This document shows, in pieces, positions 12,345 to 24,065 of a DNA stretch of 64,000 nucleotides; within the stretch, counting starts at the first letter, position 1; each line of letters opens with the position of its first letter. A program made the position numbers and the translations under genes. The notes under the pieces are model-generated. The model had not been told where the DNA came from and ran no database searches. It saw only the letters and a program-made list of their open reading frames with translations. Where the stretch lies: the NCBI GenBank assembly GCA_023362775.1, contig JALMGJ010000020.1, positions 9,070,501 through 9,134,500 on the forward strand. Reading direction: 5' to 3'. This stretch comes from Charina bottae (taxonomy: Eukaryota > Chordata > Lepidosauria > Squamata > Charinaidae).

Positions 12345-15300
12345 TTTTTTTTATTTATTTATTCAATTTATTCCCCGCCCATCTCCCATACAAGGGACTC
12401 TGTGCGGGTTACAATAATCAAGGTTAAAAACGATACAATAAAAAGTCTAAAAAATGCAATATAAATAGATAAAATACAAGATGGGGAACGTAGGGAACGT
12501 AGCATAGATAGTGTTGCTACGGGGCTAGCCAACCCCAGGAGGCACTACCGCCTCTGTTGTCCCAGGCCAGGTGGCAGAGCCAGGTCTTGAGGGCCTTCCG
12601 AAAGGTCAGGAGGGAGGGGGCCAGTCTCACCTCCGGGGGCAAGATATTCCATAGGGCGGGCGCTATCGCAGAGAAGGCACGCCTCCTGGACCCCGCTAGA
12701 TGGAATTCTCTTGTTGAGGGGGTCCGAAGCATGCCCTCTCTGCATGCACGGGTGGGGCGGGCCAACGTTATTGGGACGAGACGGTCCCTCAGGTACCCTG
12801 GTCCTATGCCATGTAGGGCTTTAAAGGTGATCACCAACACCTTGAATTGGACCCGGAAGCAAACTGGCACCCAATGGAGCTCGCGAAGCAGAGGTGTTAC
12901 ATGGGCCGATCTCCTGGCCCCCATAACTGCTCGCGCCGCCGCATTCTGCACCAGCTGAAGCTTCCGGATACTCTTCAAGGGTAGCCCTATGTAGAGCGTA
13001 TTACAATAGTCTATACGGGAGATGACAAGGGCGTGAGTGACTGTTCGGAGGGCCTCCTGATCCAGGAAAGGGCGTAACTGGCGCACAACTCGGAGCTGTG
13101 CAAAGGCCCTCCTGGCCACGACTGCCACCTGCTCTTCGAGCAGGAGTTGCGAGTCCAGGAGGACCCCCAGATTCCGCACTGGATCCGAGTGGGGTAGTGC
13201 AACTCCACCCAGAACCAAAGATGACAACTTCCCGGATCCAGGGGGGCCGTCAATCCACAGCCACTCCATCTTACCAGGGTTCAGTTGAAGCCTGTTGTTC
13301 CCCATCCAGACCCCCACAGCCTCCAGGCACTGAGATAAGGCATTGACCGCATCACTTACTTCACCTGGGATGGAGATGTATAACTGGGTATCATCGGCAT
13401 ATTGGTGATACCTCATCCCGTGGTGACGGATGATCTCGCCCAGCAGCTTCATGTAGATGTTGAATAGGAGAGGAGAGAGAACCGACCCCTGAGGCACCCC
13501 ACAAGTCAGGGGTCTCGGGTCAGCTCTCTCCTCCCCTATCAACACCGACTGGGAACGGCCCTGGAGGAAGGAGGTGAACCAGCGCAAAACCACGCTGCCC
13601 GCTCCCAACTCCTCGAGCCGCCCCAAAAGTATACCGTGGTCGACGGTATCGAAAGCCGCTGAGAGATCTAAGAGAGCAAGGATGGACGCACTTCCTCCAT
13701 CCCGCTCTCGCCAGAGATCATCCATAAGCGTGACCAATGCGGTCTCTGTCCCATATCCCGGCCTGAAACCTGACTGAAAGGGGTCCAGATAATCCGTTTC
13801 CTCCAGAATCCTCTGGAGTTACAACGCCACCACCTTCTCAACCACCTTTCCCAAAAAGGGAAGGTGGGAGACTGGGCAAAAATTGCCCAGGATGGTAGGG
13901 TCCAGGGATGGTTTCTTGAGGAGGGGGTGCACCAGCGCCTCCTTAAAGGCAGCCGGGAACACCCCCTCACTCAAGGACGAATTTATAATCGCCTGGATCC
14001 AGCCACATGTCACCTCACTAGCTGATTTTACCATCCAGGAGGGACATGGGTCAAGTTGGCATGTGGTGGCGTTTACAGTCCGGAGGATCCTGTCTACTTC
14101 ATCAGGCCCAACAGGATCAAACTGCTCCCAGATAACATGGCAAGTACGGGCCTTTGGCATCTCCCCAGATCTTGTCCCACGCTTGGAGTCCAACTTGGAA
14201 TGAATCTGAGCGATTTTGTCCTGCAGATGCTCAGAAAACTCTTCCGATCGGCCCTGTAAATGGGTCTCCCCTTGCTCCTGACCCAAAAGCGATCTTGTAA
14301 TCTTAAACAGGGCCGTCGGACAGCATTCTGCGGACGCAATAAGAGCGGAGAAATATTCACGTTTCGCCGCTCTTACCGCCACAAGGTAGGCCTTAACTGC
14401 GGCTCTAGATTGTGTTCGGTCAGATTCAGTCTTCGTCTTTCTCCAGCGGCGCTCCAGACGTCTCTTAACCCTCTTCAAAGCCCTCAACTCATCCGTAAAC
14501 CACGGCGAGTGACGGGCCGAACAGGGCCGGAGAGGTCGCACAGGCGCAATCTTGTCCAGAGCTCCGGCTGCTTCCCTATTCCAGGCTGCGGCCAGGACCT
14601 CCACTGGACTGTGAAGCAAGTCCTCGGGAATAACCCCCAGCTCCTTCTGAAACCTCACTGGGTCCATCAGTCGCCGAGGGCGGACCAATCGAGTAGGTCC
14701 CGCCTCCCTGCAGAGTGGGGCAGCAGAGGAGAGTCTTAGGGTCACCAGGGCGTGGTCTGACCATGACAATGGGGAAAGATGTAATTCTCCCCTCAGATCA
14801 CATTGCCACTGCTCGGACAAGAAAACTAAGTCCGGGGTGAGACCACTGTCACGAGTCGGGTCACGAATAATCTGAGACAGGCCCATAGCTGCCATGGTAG
14901 CCATGAACTCCCGGGCCGCCTCCGAGGACCGCCCCAGGGACGGCAGATTGAAGTCCCCCAGAACCATAAGTCTGGGGAACTCCACCGCCAACCCCGAGAC
15001 AGCCTCGAGCAGCTCAGGCAGGGAGGTCACTACGCAGCAGGGAGGCTGGTACAGCAGCAACACTCCCAACTGTTCTCGTGAACCCAACTTGAAAAACAGG
15101 GTCTCACACCCGGTCACTTGTGGAGCAGCGCCCCTGAAGGCCACAAGGGACTCTCGGATGACAACTGCCACCCCTCCTCCCCTACCCCGGTGTCTCGGCT
15201 GATGCCACACCCGAAACCCAGCTGGGCACATTTCCGAGAGGGCTACTCCCCCCTCTGGGCCCAGCCAGGTCTCGGTAATACACACCAGGTCAGCCCCCTC

Positions 15301-16722
15301 CTCTGTGATTAAATCACTTATAAGGGGGGCCTTGTTATTCACTGACCTGGCGTTCAGCAGCAACAGTCGGAGACCGGAGCCCACGAGGATCTGCTTACCA
15401 GGGCCTGGCTATGAACACGGGGGGCCGGAACGCGCCACCGGTAACAAACACCGGGGGCGCCTTCCCCGATAATGGCTCGCCCTCCGGTTCCCGTCATACC
15501 GTCCCCTGCCCGTCACCACCTGAATCAAATGGCCCGCCCCCCAGCCCCCAGAGATTCCCGACTCTGGCCTAGTAGCCTCCACTCCCAGGCCTCCGGAATT
15601 CTTGGGCTTAATCAAGGGTCCCTTATCCCATTCATCCATCATCCAATCTCACACAAATCGGGTAGTGACAAGACCCCCAGTGCACCAGCTCACGCTCTCG
15701 GCACTGCAAGGATCCAGCACCACCCCCAGTCACGCTCTGTACCTCTCCCTCGACTTCTCTCACTGGTCAGGGAGAGGTACCAACACTCACCAGCAATCAC
15801 TCCTACCCCACCTCACTCTCACTCAGGGGGGTATTCTTACAAAACCATACAATCTTGGCTCCCCCCACCTCGTCTCTCACCCAGTGGGGGGTCCACATTC
15901 ATACTAAGGGACCCCTATAAACCCTCTGCCACCTTATATTAAATGGGACACTATCCAGATCTTCATAGGGGTTAGTCCGTGTTGTTATTTTTCGTATGTC
16001 CTGGTCTCCTGAACTCCAGCCTCCGCCCCATCTGCACCTTCCAGGGCCGCAGGGTTCGCCCCCAACTCCATCCAGTTCTAACATCAAGGCTTCCGAACCC
16101 TCTCTAGAATCGGCCCAAGAAAAAAGTCCAGCTTGTCTGCGGGGAGGGGGGCGCGACTCGTCTGAGGACTCTGTTGCAACAGCTGGGATCTCTCTGTACC
16201 ACGCGGGCTCTACTAGGCCCCGCCAACTCGACCGGCCTAGTCTGAACCCCGACGGTCTCCGCCTCCAGCGATCGAAAACAGAGCCCCTCGGCAGCCTCCG
16301 TCAACTTCAGCCCTGCAAGCTCTGCCAGCCCCGCTCGACAACCAACAGCCTCCAGCCTCCAGCCGCGTCCGGCAGCCTCCTACAGTCTCCGGTCTTCGGT
16401 GGACTCCCGGCCTTCACCAGCTCCGCCGGCCCAGCTCCGGCCCAGCTCCGGCCCAACTCGAACCCCAAGACTCCGGCCCGCAACAGACCTCAAAAGGGCT
16501 ATGGCGTCTTCGGCAATTCACCGGGCTCCTTTCCTCGTGCAGATTCATGGAGCTCCGACCCGGACGCACGGTCTCGCCCCAGCACTCCCCTCGGAGAAAG
16601 CCACTCACCACCGACACCACCACCTCTCCAAACCCCAAAGGTGAATTTTTAGGGGATTTTCGGTGGGTTTTTTGGCTTTCCCGGAACGGTCAACGGCTGC
16701 GCTGACTTGCGGCCGCCATCTT
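12345..16722 (-). mobile_element. L2-type LINE, near full length, about 4.4 kb
   Basis: The element is transcribed right to left. Its 3' end carries an AATAAATAAATAAA tail and an AGATGGGCGGGG block at 12349-12390. ORF2 lies at 12517-15384. From 15412 to 16722 there is a GC-rich, CpG-rich leader whose 5' edge I place near the GATGGCGGCCGC sequence at 16711-16722. GC content is far above that of the flanks, and CpG is well preserved, which suggests a young copy. I could not find a convincing target duplication. Plus-strand open frames over it (for example 15996-16652) are shadows of GC-rich sequence. Confidence 0.88.
12517..15384 (-). pseudogene. L2 ORF2: endonuclease-reverse transcriptase, one internal stop
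   Basis: A single minus-strand frame of about 956 codons is interrupted by one TAA at 13819-13821; CAA would restore Gln. The N-terminal part is an AP-type endonuclease: it opens LLLLNARSVNNKAPLI, and has CITETW, GDFNLPS at about 14938-14958 and WSDHALVTL. The reverse transcriptase has motif A LDLSAAFDTVDHGIL, GVPQGSVLSPLLFNIYM, and catalytic YADD at 13390-13401. The C-terminus carries the L2 KLQLVQNAAARAV and FKVLVITFKALH phrases. These enzymes nick target DNA and reverse transcribe the element RNA. The 5' boundary at 15384 is a GTG that follows an in-frame TAG at 15409-15411. Another open stretch of 77 codons (15642-15412) lies in the same frame upstream, so the true start is uncertain. No frameshift is visible. 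Confidence 0.88.
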
Positions 16723-18600
16723 TATGATGTATTTGAATCTTAGACCAAAGGGAATAAATGTGGGGTTGCCTTGATTTTTTTCCTCACCCCCTCTAATTTC
16801 CCAGGGCTAAGTTGATCTTTACTGAAACATTCTTGCACTTCTTCAAGGTTATCTCTGTACTTCTCCATGCAATGTGTACAGTATGTGGCTCTGGATGGGA
16901 CTGAGTGTGTGAATATAATGACAGCCATATGCTCTTACAATACATGTACAAATACACAGAGCTTCTCTTGGACTATGCAGTCCAGACTGGAAGAAGGGAA
17001 AACAGTCGAAAAGGCAGCCTCCACAAGCCACATATCCCATCAGAAACGCCAGATTACTGAGCTTGCACTCCATAGCAGAAAACTATTCATCAGCTAAAGT
17101 ATGACATATTGTCATGCCCATTCTCTATAAGCACCAAAGTCATACCAACTGACTGTATGACTGATTTTTCAGAAAAACAAAACCTAGATTGGTAGGCTGT
17201 TGCTGGTAGAGACTGGAACTGGAGGAAGGGAGCTTTGCTTTATCTTAGTCCTTTCCTGGGCAGGAGTTCGGAATGGAAATACTGTCCCCCTTCCTGCTTT
17301 TTACTGGAGGAGAAATCAGGAAAAGGGACTGCTGACCTTTCCTTCCCAAAGAGAAGGTAATTCCTTGGACTATGTCCAGTTTTTGGTGCGTTTAGAAATT
17401 TACCTCCTCCTCCTTCTATTTATTACTCTATTAGCATATACCATTCCAAAATGTATTTTGAAATGAACTTCTTACCCAGGTTAGGACTGAAAAAACTGCA
17501 CTCTCATGTTTTATGATAACTGGAATACTAGTGTTCAGAAATAAAGCATGTTAATTGAACAAGCTTACGTAAAGTCAAAGCTACCGTCAAAGTGGGACAC
17601 AAGAGTTGAGATGGTGAAGAACTGAATGGGAAATAATAGTCAAATGAATCAAATAGGACATGCACAGCTGGGGACCATATTCAGTTTTTATGTTCTATTA
17701 TGGTGCACATATAAAGGAAATGAAAAGGATTTAGGGATGGAATGGAAGACAGACGTGTCTGTAAGCCTAGAAAAGTAATGGACATGAAGAAGAGACTGAA
17801 TAGAGTGGAGGAGAGAGTAGAAAAGAATAAGCATGGTGGCAGAAAAAGGATTGAAAGAAAGAATGGGGAACAGGGCTATGGTGGGGACTGAGTTTTAAGG
17901 TGCTCTTTTTGGAGAACTTAGAAACCAGTAAGATGTTGCAATGAATAATAAGCCAGCAGAACATGCCTTTCTAATGGATAGTTGCATTTGAACCATTAAA
18001 AAAAATCCCATCACCTGAGATGACAGGGAAAACTGTAGGGAAACAAACTACATGTTAAAAATATAAAGATAGTTCTCCTGATACTAAATTAGCGAACTGT
18101 AGCCAACCTCGGTCACAGATGTGAATATAAGAAACTGCATGGAATGTCAAATCCTCTTTAAATAAGAGAATGTTTTTTAACGGCTCCAGTGTATATTTAA
18201 AGAGTATTAAAGCCTGGGAAATGTTCTCTCTTCAGAGAGATCCCAAAATCCAATTAGATATTCTTAACACTGCCTAATATAAATTTAAACAATTAGAAAA
18301 ACTTTGTAGGAAACAGGTGACATCTGCCCAAAAAGCATAATGCTAAATAGCATGTGCGTGTGTGTTTCTATCTCTGTATGATGCATACAAAGCTAAACCA
18401 CCTCTAAACCGTTTTTAAAATTTGTACCACATTTGAAAAATGCTGGCCATTATTGCAGAACATCAGCCACTCAAAATGGGTCGGAATAATTTTCTTTCTA
18501 TTTTCCTCTCTTCCCCTTTTTAATGCTCTCTTTTCTTTCTCAGACACCACAAGCTGCCATGGAAGGTCACTCCTTCTAGAGCTCTAAGTTGCTTGTTTGC
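16723..18600. other. Intronic sequence, nothing recognised
   Basis: AT-rich sequence between the L2 element and a hAT remnant. Frames up to 88 codons (17200-17466) have no motif. Confidence 0.45.
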
Positions 18601-18639
18601 AGAGGGCTTTGTGAAGTAACCCAAGGGTTGCTTGCAATT

Positions 18640-18918
18640 AGGCAACCTGTGGGCCGCGGCCTATTAGGAAGTGGGCCGCGGGGCTCCCGCCTGCAAACCC
18701 TGCCCCCAGTGCGTGCAATTACCCTACCCCCGGTACGTGTGATTGGCTCCCGCCTGCAAACCCCGCCCCCCAGTGCGCGTGATTGGCTCCCGCCTGCAAA
18801 CCCTGCCCCCTGGTGCACACGATTGGCTCCCGCCTGCAAACCCCACCCCTGCCCCCGGTCTGTGGAAAAATTGTCTTCCATGACCGGTCCCTGGTGCCAA
18901 AAAGGTTGGGGACCGCTG
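18640..18918. mobile_element. hAT-type transposon remnant with minisatellite
   Basis: The right end GTGGAAAAATTGTCTTCC ... GGTCCCTGGTGCC ... AAAAAGGTTGGGGACCGCTG is a widespread vertebrate hAT terminus. The segment CCGCGGCCTATTAGG with GTGGGCCGCGG at 18654-18681 belongs to the same family. Between them lies the 40-bp repeat listed separately. A matching left end (CAGCGGTCCCC-type) and a target duplication were not found, so the left side is truncated or rearranged. Confidence 0.65.
18682..18863. repeat. 40-bp GC-rich minisatellite, four units
   Basis: Units start at 18682, 18745, 18785 and 18825, each with GGCTCCCGCCTGCAAACCC. Units 2 and 3 are exactly 40 bp; unit 1 carries an extra 23 bp. 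Divergence between units is mostly C/T and G/A at CpG sites. The long frames on both strands here come from this repeat and are not genes. Confidence 0.92.
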
Positions 18919-20106
18919 ATCTAGACTGCAGAACCATGACATTTCAGGTGTGTGCTCCAATGAATGTCTAAAACTTGGTAGATGTTAACAATCCCACATT
19001 AATTTCATAAACATACACCTCACCAAATTAGATACTCCACCAGTGAATGGTGATAACCATATGTAGATAACTGTCCACATTTTCTTGAATACCACAAACT
19101 AGTATTGGATCCTTAACATTTGCCTGTGAACACTGACATTCAAACTGAAGTCACTTGACTATTACTGGACTTTGAAACTGGCAAAGGTTTGTCAATAGCA
19201 TATACAAAATATGACAAAATTAATGAAGGCAGTTCACACATATCCCTCTTAGCATGTTGAGTAAACTTTTTTTCCCTTTGAGCAAAGAGATCAGAGAGGC
19301 AATGTCTAACAGAGTCCTTAGAAGCACAAGGGATATCAAGTGACATTTGGCACTAAGTGTATTATTGTAACATTGTCCAGCTGCTGGGAAAAAGAACTAC
19401 AGATCAGTACTGGAGTACACCTAATTGTGTGCAAAACGTGTATGGTTCATTTGGTAGCATCTCCTAATAAAATACACAGATAGTAGCTAATGGGCAAGAG
19501 TTCTGCTTGAGATCCTAGATAGCCGCTTCCAAACAGAGTAAACGGCAATGGGCTAGATGGTCAAAATATTTGATATAAAACATTCTTCTGTGTTACCATG
19601 AACCTTTCAGTTCTTTTCATCTAAAAGGGAAGGTTTGAGACATGACAGGACCTGTGGGACAGTTGGAATTCTCACATCACCAAGAGAGGTATGCCTCTTC
19701 TCCATCAAAGGGTATACTGTCTTTCCATAATTAGTACAATTTAACCAAGAGATTAGCTTGTCATACAGATAGAAAACTAACGTAGTTTTAACAGGAGATA
19801 AAATTTGAAAGAATTTATAGCAGGAAAATATGAACAAAGAGGCACCATAAAATCTGAAAGAGAGATGGACTGTTGGGCAGGGGGCGGGGCTTTGTTTGAA
19901 TGTAAGGTCCTTCAGCATCACTGAGAATCATGCATTGATTCAGACAGCTATCCTTTCTTCCTTTTACCATTTATATTCCTGGATCTTTGGCATGTTAGGC
20001 AGATAAACAATCTACACTTCTATGTTCTTAGTCTCCTTTTTAACATTACTACTTTTTGAATGCTGCTGCTTTGACTTTTGCCAAAGTTTGGCCATTTCAT
20101 ATACTG
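18919..20106. other. Intronic sequence, nothing recognised
   Basis: AT-rich. The 104-codon frame at 19607-19921 (minus) shows no motif. Confidence 0.45.
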
Positions 20107-20118
20107 TAATTCCTAAGA

Positions 20119-20350
20119 AGAGAGCCAGTTTGGTGTAGTGGTTAAGGCATCAGGTTAGAAACCGGGAGACTGTGAGTTCCAGTCCTGCCTTAGGCACAAA
20201 GCCAGCTGGGGGACCTTGGGCCAGTCCCTCTCTCTCAACCCTAGGAAGCAGGCAATGGCAAACCACTTCTGAAAAACCTTGCCAAGAATACTGCAGGAAA
20301 TTGTCCAGGCAATCTCCGAGAATCGGACATGGTTGAACGGATTAAAAAAA
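20119..20350 (+). mobile_element. Sauria-type tRNA-derived SINE with 12-bp TSD
   Basis: The head GCCAGTTTGGTGTAGTGGTTAAG contains a box A, and GTGAGTTCCAGTCC is the box B of an RNA polymerase III promoter. The body has GGGCCAGTCCCTCTCTCTCA and GGCAAACCACTTCTG. The tail GAATCGGACATGGTTGAACGG with poly-A resembles the BovB 3' end, so BovB enzymes probably mobilised it. TAATTCCTAAGA at 20107-20118 and 20351-20362 is a perfect target duplication. Confidence 0.9.
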
Positions 20351-20362
20351 TAATTCCTAAGA

Positions 20363-21480
20363 GCATTTCTGATTTCTCATATCTCATTGATTTCCAAATA
20401 AAATTATCCTCTATTTTAGGATTTGCTAAAAATCTTGCCTGCCATATTTGGTGTGAGAAGCTGGGGGTAGCAAAGGTGAGAGAGGAGGCTAAATAACTTG
20501 CTTACAGCATGACCACAGATCTGAACTAAATTACACAAGTGTGTGTACGTGCGTGCATGTGCGCACTACAGCTTTTCTGATAATTGGACATTGCTTACAG
20601 TACAAATATTTGTTGTTTCTTGCCAAGGTCTCTGTGAAACAAGTTTCATAGATTTTCAGCTCTTCAGAAGAGTTGGAACATCCTCTTAAAAGTGAAAGCA
20701 GACATATGTGGTTCACATGGGCTGAGGGAGGGTGGGATGGCAAAGAAAGCACAATCTTGGTTTGGGAGGGAGAGAATATAATGGACTCCAGAGGACTACT
20801 CTATATTTAATTAATTGTTATAATTCTATTAAATGATTGTTTCAATAAATGTTAACAACAAAGTAACATGGATGCTTGGCCTGACATTTCTGACCCTACA
20901 GAATTGAGCAACTGCCCCGGGCCCGTACACTGTTGGGACTGGCTTTTAAGTTTCTGAAAGGAATTCTTGGTCATGTAACCTAAAAAAAGGTGCCAAATAT
21001 AGCTTAAGAATGCAAGTGACTAGGAGAGCACCATGGTCTCTTCTCATCAATGCACATTTGCTTTGAATTCTATGGGTTGAATTCAGAGTGATTGAGTGAA
21101 CAAAGGTCCTCCTTTACGCTGCCTGGAGTGAACCTCCTTCCCTTGCTGGCCTACTATTGTTAAGCATATCAGTGTATTGGGAGAATTAAGAAAAACTGTT
21201 ACTGTTGTTTCTCAGACACAAACATCAATAACCAAAGCTTGTGGAAAGTAGCCACAAAATTGAGATTGAAAGCACAAGCAATTTGGTGTCCCTTCTATGT
21301 TTTGCATTATAATTCCCATACTTCCTGAGAACTGCCATCTTCCTTGAGATACATCAGGACTATCAGAATTCCCAGCCAATTTAGTGTGGGCATTCTGATG
21401 GCTGAGAATTCTGAGAACTGTAATCCCAAAATAACTTGAGGGCACTAGGCATGGATTGTCTTCAACCAGTTTGAAATATT
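20363..21480. other. Intronic sequence, nothing recognised
   Basis: AT-rich. Short frames only, none with a motif. Confidence 0.4.
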
Positions 21481-21485
21481 TTTTT

Positions 21486-21724
21486 TTTTGGGGGGGGGTT
21501 GCCTTCAAGTCAGTATTGACACCTGGTGACCCCCTGGACAAGACTCTGCAGTTTTCTTGGCAAAGTTTTTCAGAAGTGGTTTGCCCTTGCCTGTTTCCTA
21601 GGGCTGAGAGAGAGGGACTGGCCCAAGGACACCCAAATGGCTTTCATGCCTAAGGCGGGACTAGAACTCACGGTCTCCTGGTTTCTAGCCTGATGCCATC
21701 ACCACTACACCAAACTGGCTCTCT
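21486..21724 (-). mobile_element. Sauria-type tRNA-derived SINE
   Basis: Reverse complement of the same family as 20119-20350: GAGAGCCAGTTTGGTGTAGTGG, GTGAGTTCTAGTCCC and GGCAAACCACTTCTGAAAAAC are all present. The tail side ends at a T8G9 run (21479-21500). Its BovB-like tail is replaced by a TCACCAGGTGTCAATACTGAC sequence, so the 3' end is atypical. Confidence 0.85.
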
Positions 21725-22326
21725 TGGAAATTATAAGAACAAAAAAATAGAAGTTATAGCAATCCACTCCATTAGGCTTAGTGAGATTTACTCAATTACC
21801 TATGTATGGGGCTGCAGCATGAATGACTTGGCTGTGAAAAATGAAGTTTCCTTCAAGAACCTCTAGAGCCATGGATGTGGGGCTGTGATTGCAGCAATGG
21901 GAGCTATTCCCAGCGGCCCCCTTGCCCTGAAATTTACTCCACAAATGATGTCTCATTCAGCTCTGCTAAAGTGGCTAAACTCTCACAGAAGAAGCTTCCT
22001 CAGCATCACATTCTTCCCCTGCAGATCATGATTCTTGCTGACATGTTCAGCGAAAGAAGCTTCACCCCCCCCTCCCCAAATTGGCTGTCTAAATTATTAA
22101 CACAGCTATAAAGATGGCACTAAATCATCAACAGAAGGGCAGCATAACAAAATTGCAACATAATCTCTCATTTCACTGCCAGATGTCTGTTCAATGCAGA
22201 TTTTGCTAAAGAGTGGAAGAGGGAGAGGAGGGAGAGACTCCTTGATTGCCTATGAAAAGCATTTGTGCGGACACACTTGTGTCTGCATAAAAGAGTGACT
22301 GGGTATAAATACAAAATAAAGCTTAC
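21725..22326. other. Intronic sequence downstream of the PARD3B exon
   Basis: Begins with the GTAAGC donor (minus strand). No repeat or gene recognised. Confidence 0.5.
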
Positions 22327-22406
22327 CTGGGTAAGGAGGCATACTGCCTTTCTATGCCTTCAAACTGGAGATGGTGTGGAGTCTCATCTGGGCCTTTTCC
22401 AGACAC
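22327..22406 (-). CDS. PARD3B: PARD3B next exon (80 bp)
   Basis: On the minus strand the acceptor is GCTGCTCTCCACAG (22407-22420) and the donor is GTAAGC (22321-22326). The exon holds 26 whole codons plus AG, so it ends inside an Arg codon. It begins VSGKGPDE and ends FEGIERQYASLP. The motif FEG-x-ERQYASLPR is characteristic of the PAR3-family C-terminus, and in PARD3B, as I remember it, it directly follows the W that closes the exon at 60726-60861. Phase, order and strand therefore all agree with that exon. The exon is short enough to be missed by ORF length filters, and the open frames on the plus strand over it are shadows. It sits in otherwise unannotated intronic sequence. The following exon, expected to begin with the last base of the split Arg codon, was not found at lower coordinates. 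Confidence 0.88.
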
Positions 22407-23101
22407 CTGTGGAGAGCAGCATAATTAGTGATGATCAATTATTCAACCCAGTTACTGAAAATGTTTCTCAAAAATGATAATCAGAAAACAAATGAGGCCC
22501 CAGCATGTTAAAAAAAACATTGGAAATTCTGAGGCTCAAGAGAAATCCACATTTGATCCTATTACTACTTATAACATTTTTTTCTAAAATAAATCCTTCT
22601 TGTTATTCCTTTTCCAAGCCAGGAAAGCTGCTGTGAACTTGCATGGAATATATTTTTGAAAGGAATCAAGAAAAATATTGGATAAAATAAAACTAGTTAC
22701 TGATAACCATTCATGATTGGTCATGTTAAGATGTGGACCTAAATTAGCTTTATTGAAACTGTGGGACAGACTATAAAATGAACAGGCAAGTGTCTGAGTC
22801 TCTGTTCTCCAGGGTAAAAAACAGGGATACTGTCTGTATGGCTGCAAAAGAACATTGAACCTTTGTCTTCCAAAGTGCTAGAGGAATGAATAATTATTAA
22901 CAAAAATATGAACTTATTCTTTACCTATTTGGCAGACCTGAAGCATTGTGAAGGAACAAATAAGCAAATAATTATGTTTGTTCACTATTGAGGAAGCATG
23001 TACAACAACCCATCTACATGCTCTAAACCATATGCCCTGGAAAGGACAAAGCTGAAGAATAAATAAGACAGTTATGTGTGAGGAGGAGTAACTCATTCAG
23101 C
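22407..23101. other. Intronic sequence next to the PARD3B exon
   Basis: The acceptor region of the 22327-22406 exon, then AT-rich sequence with no recognised repeat. Confidence 0.5.
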
Positions 23102-23113
23102 AGAAGCACAAAT

Positions 23114-24053
23114 AGAAAAGAAACAAACCACTTATATAGCATCTTCCAGCAAAATGGATACCCACACAACTTTATCAAAAAGTGCCTGACCACTCAACCC
23201 ACCACAGCAAAACCAACAGAAGCTATGAAAAGGATTACACTGCCATACATCAGAAACATCTCAGAAACTACCAATAGACTGTTACAACCACACGGCATCA
23301 CCATAGCACACAAACCAACCAAAACCCTTCAGAACATCGTAAGTAACCCAAAAGACCCAGTAGCCCAAGAAGAAAAAACAGGAGTTATCTACAACATACA
23401 GCGTAAGGACTGTAACAGCCACTACGTAGGACAGACTGGCAGAAGACTAGCAGAACGCATCCATGAACACCAACTAGCAGTCAGAAGACACATGAAAACT
23501 CCTTAATCTCACAACACATGGACAGACCTAACCATACTTTCAACTGGGAAACTGTGAACATCTTAAACCAAGCCAAATCCAAAAACGCTAGAGAATTCCT
23601 GGAAGCTTGGCACTCAGACAAAGCAGCCATCAACAGACACATAGGTGTAAACAACATTTACATACCATTCATAAGAGACAATAGAAAAGCCAGAAGACCA
23701 GAACACCTCCTTGCCAGGAATCATCACCCAGATATGCAAAGATTAACACCAAGATTAGCACCAGAGGAACAATCAAACAGCACAATATACCCTAATCAAG
23801 GAACTATTAACTCAGTCAATCAACCAAGTAGCAAACAACAGCCTAATCAAGGAACTCCTAAGGAGAGAACGACACCTCCACCAACACAAGCAGGACAAGC
23901 CATGGTATATAAACAGACAGCAAGTCCCACTCCCTTTTCGCACTGAAGATGTTGCCTAGCCTGGCAATGAAACGTCTGCAAGAAAACAACAAGGCTCAGA
24001 GAGCACCAAGGGCTCCACAGTTCAATCCTGAGCTACAAATATTCTCTTCGATT
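23114..24053 (+). mobile_element. Penelope-like element with GIY-YIG domain, 12-bp TSD
   Basis: The first frame (23078-23506) ends in a GIY-YIG endonuclease: GVIYNIQRKDC, HYVGQTGRRLAERIHEHQ. The next segment (23518-23946) has FNWETVNIL and REFLEAWHS, the tail typical of Penelope-like proteins. The two parts are in different frames, with a TAA at 23504-23506, so the protein is broken. The 3' end has ATGAAACGTCTGCAAGAAAACAAC in parts, the usual PLE terminus. AGAAGCACAAAT at 23102-23113 and 24054-24065 is a 12-bp target duplication, which fixes the length at 940 bp. The reverse transcriptase domain is missing, so the copy is 5'-truncated. Confidence 0.88.
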
Positions 24054-24065
24054 AGAAGCACAAAT

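Noticed and set aside
15996..16652. 218-codon plus-strand ORF rich in Pro and Ser
   Set aside because: It lies antisense to the GC-rich leader of the L2 element; composition alone keeps it open, and it has no domain.
18576..18960. Overlapping frames with repeated Cys-Arg-Arg-Glu-Pro-like units
   Set aside because: They are translations of the 40-bp minisatellite in several frames.
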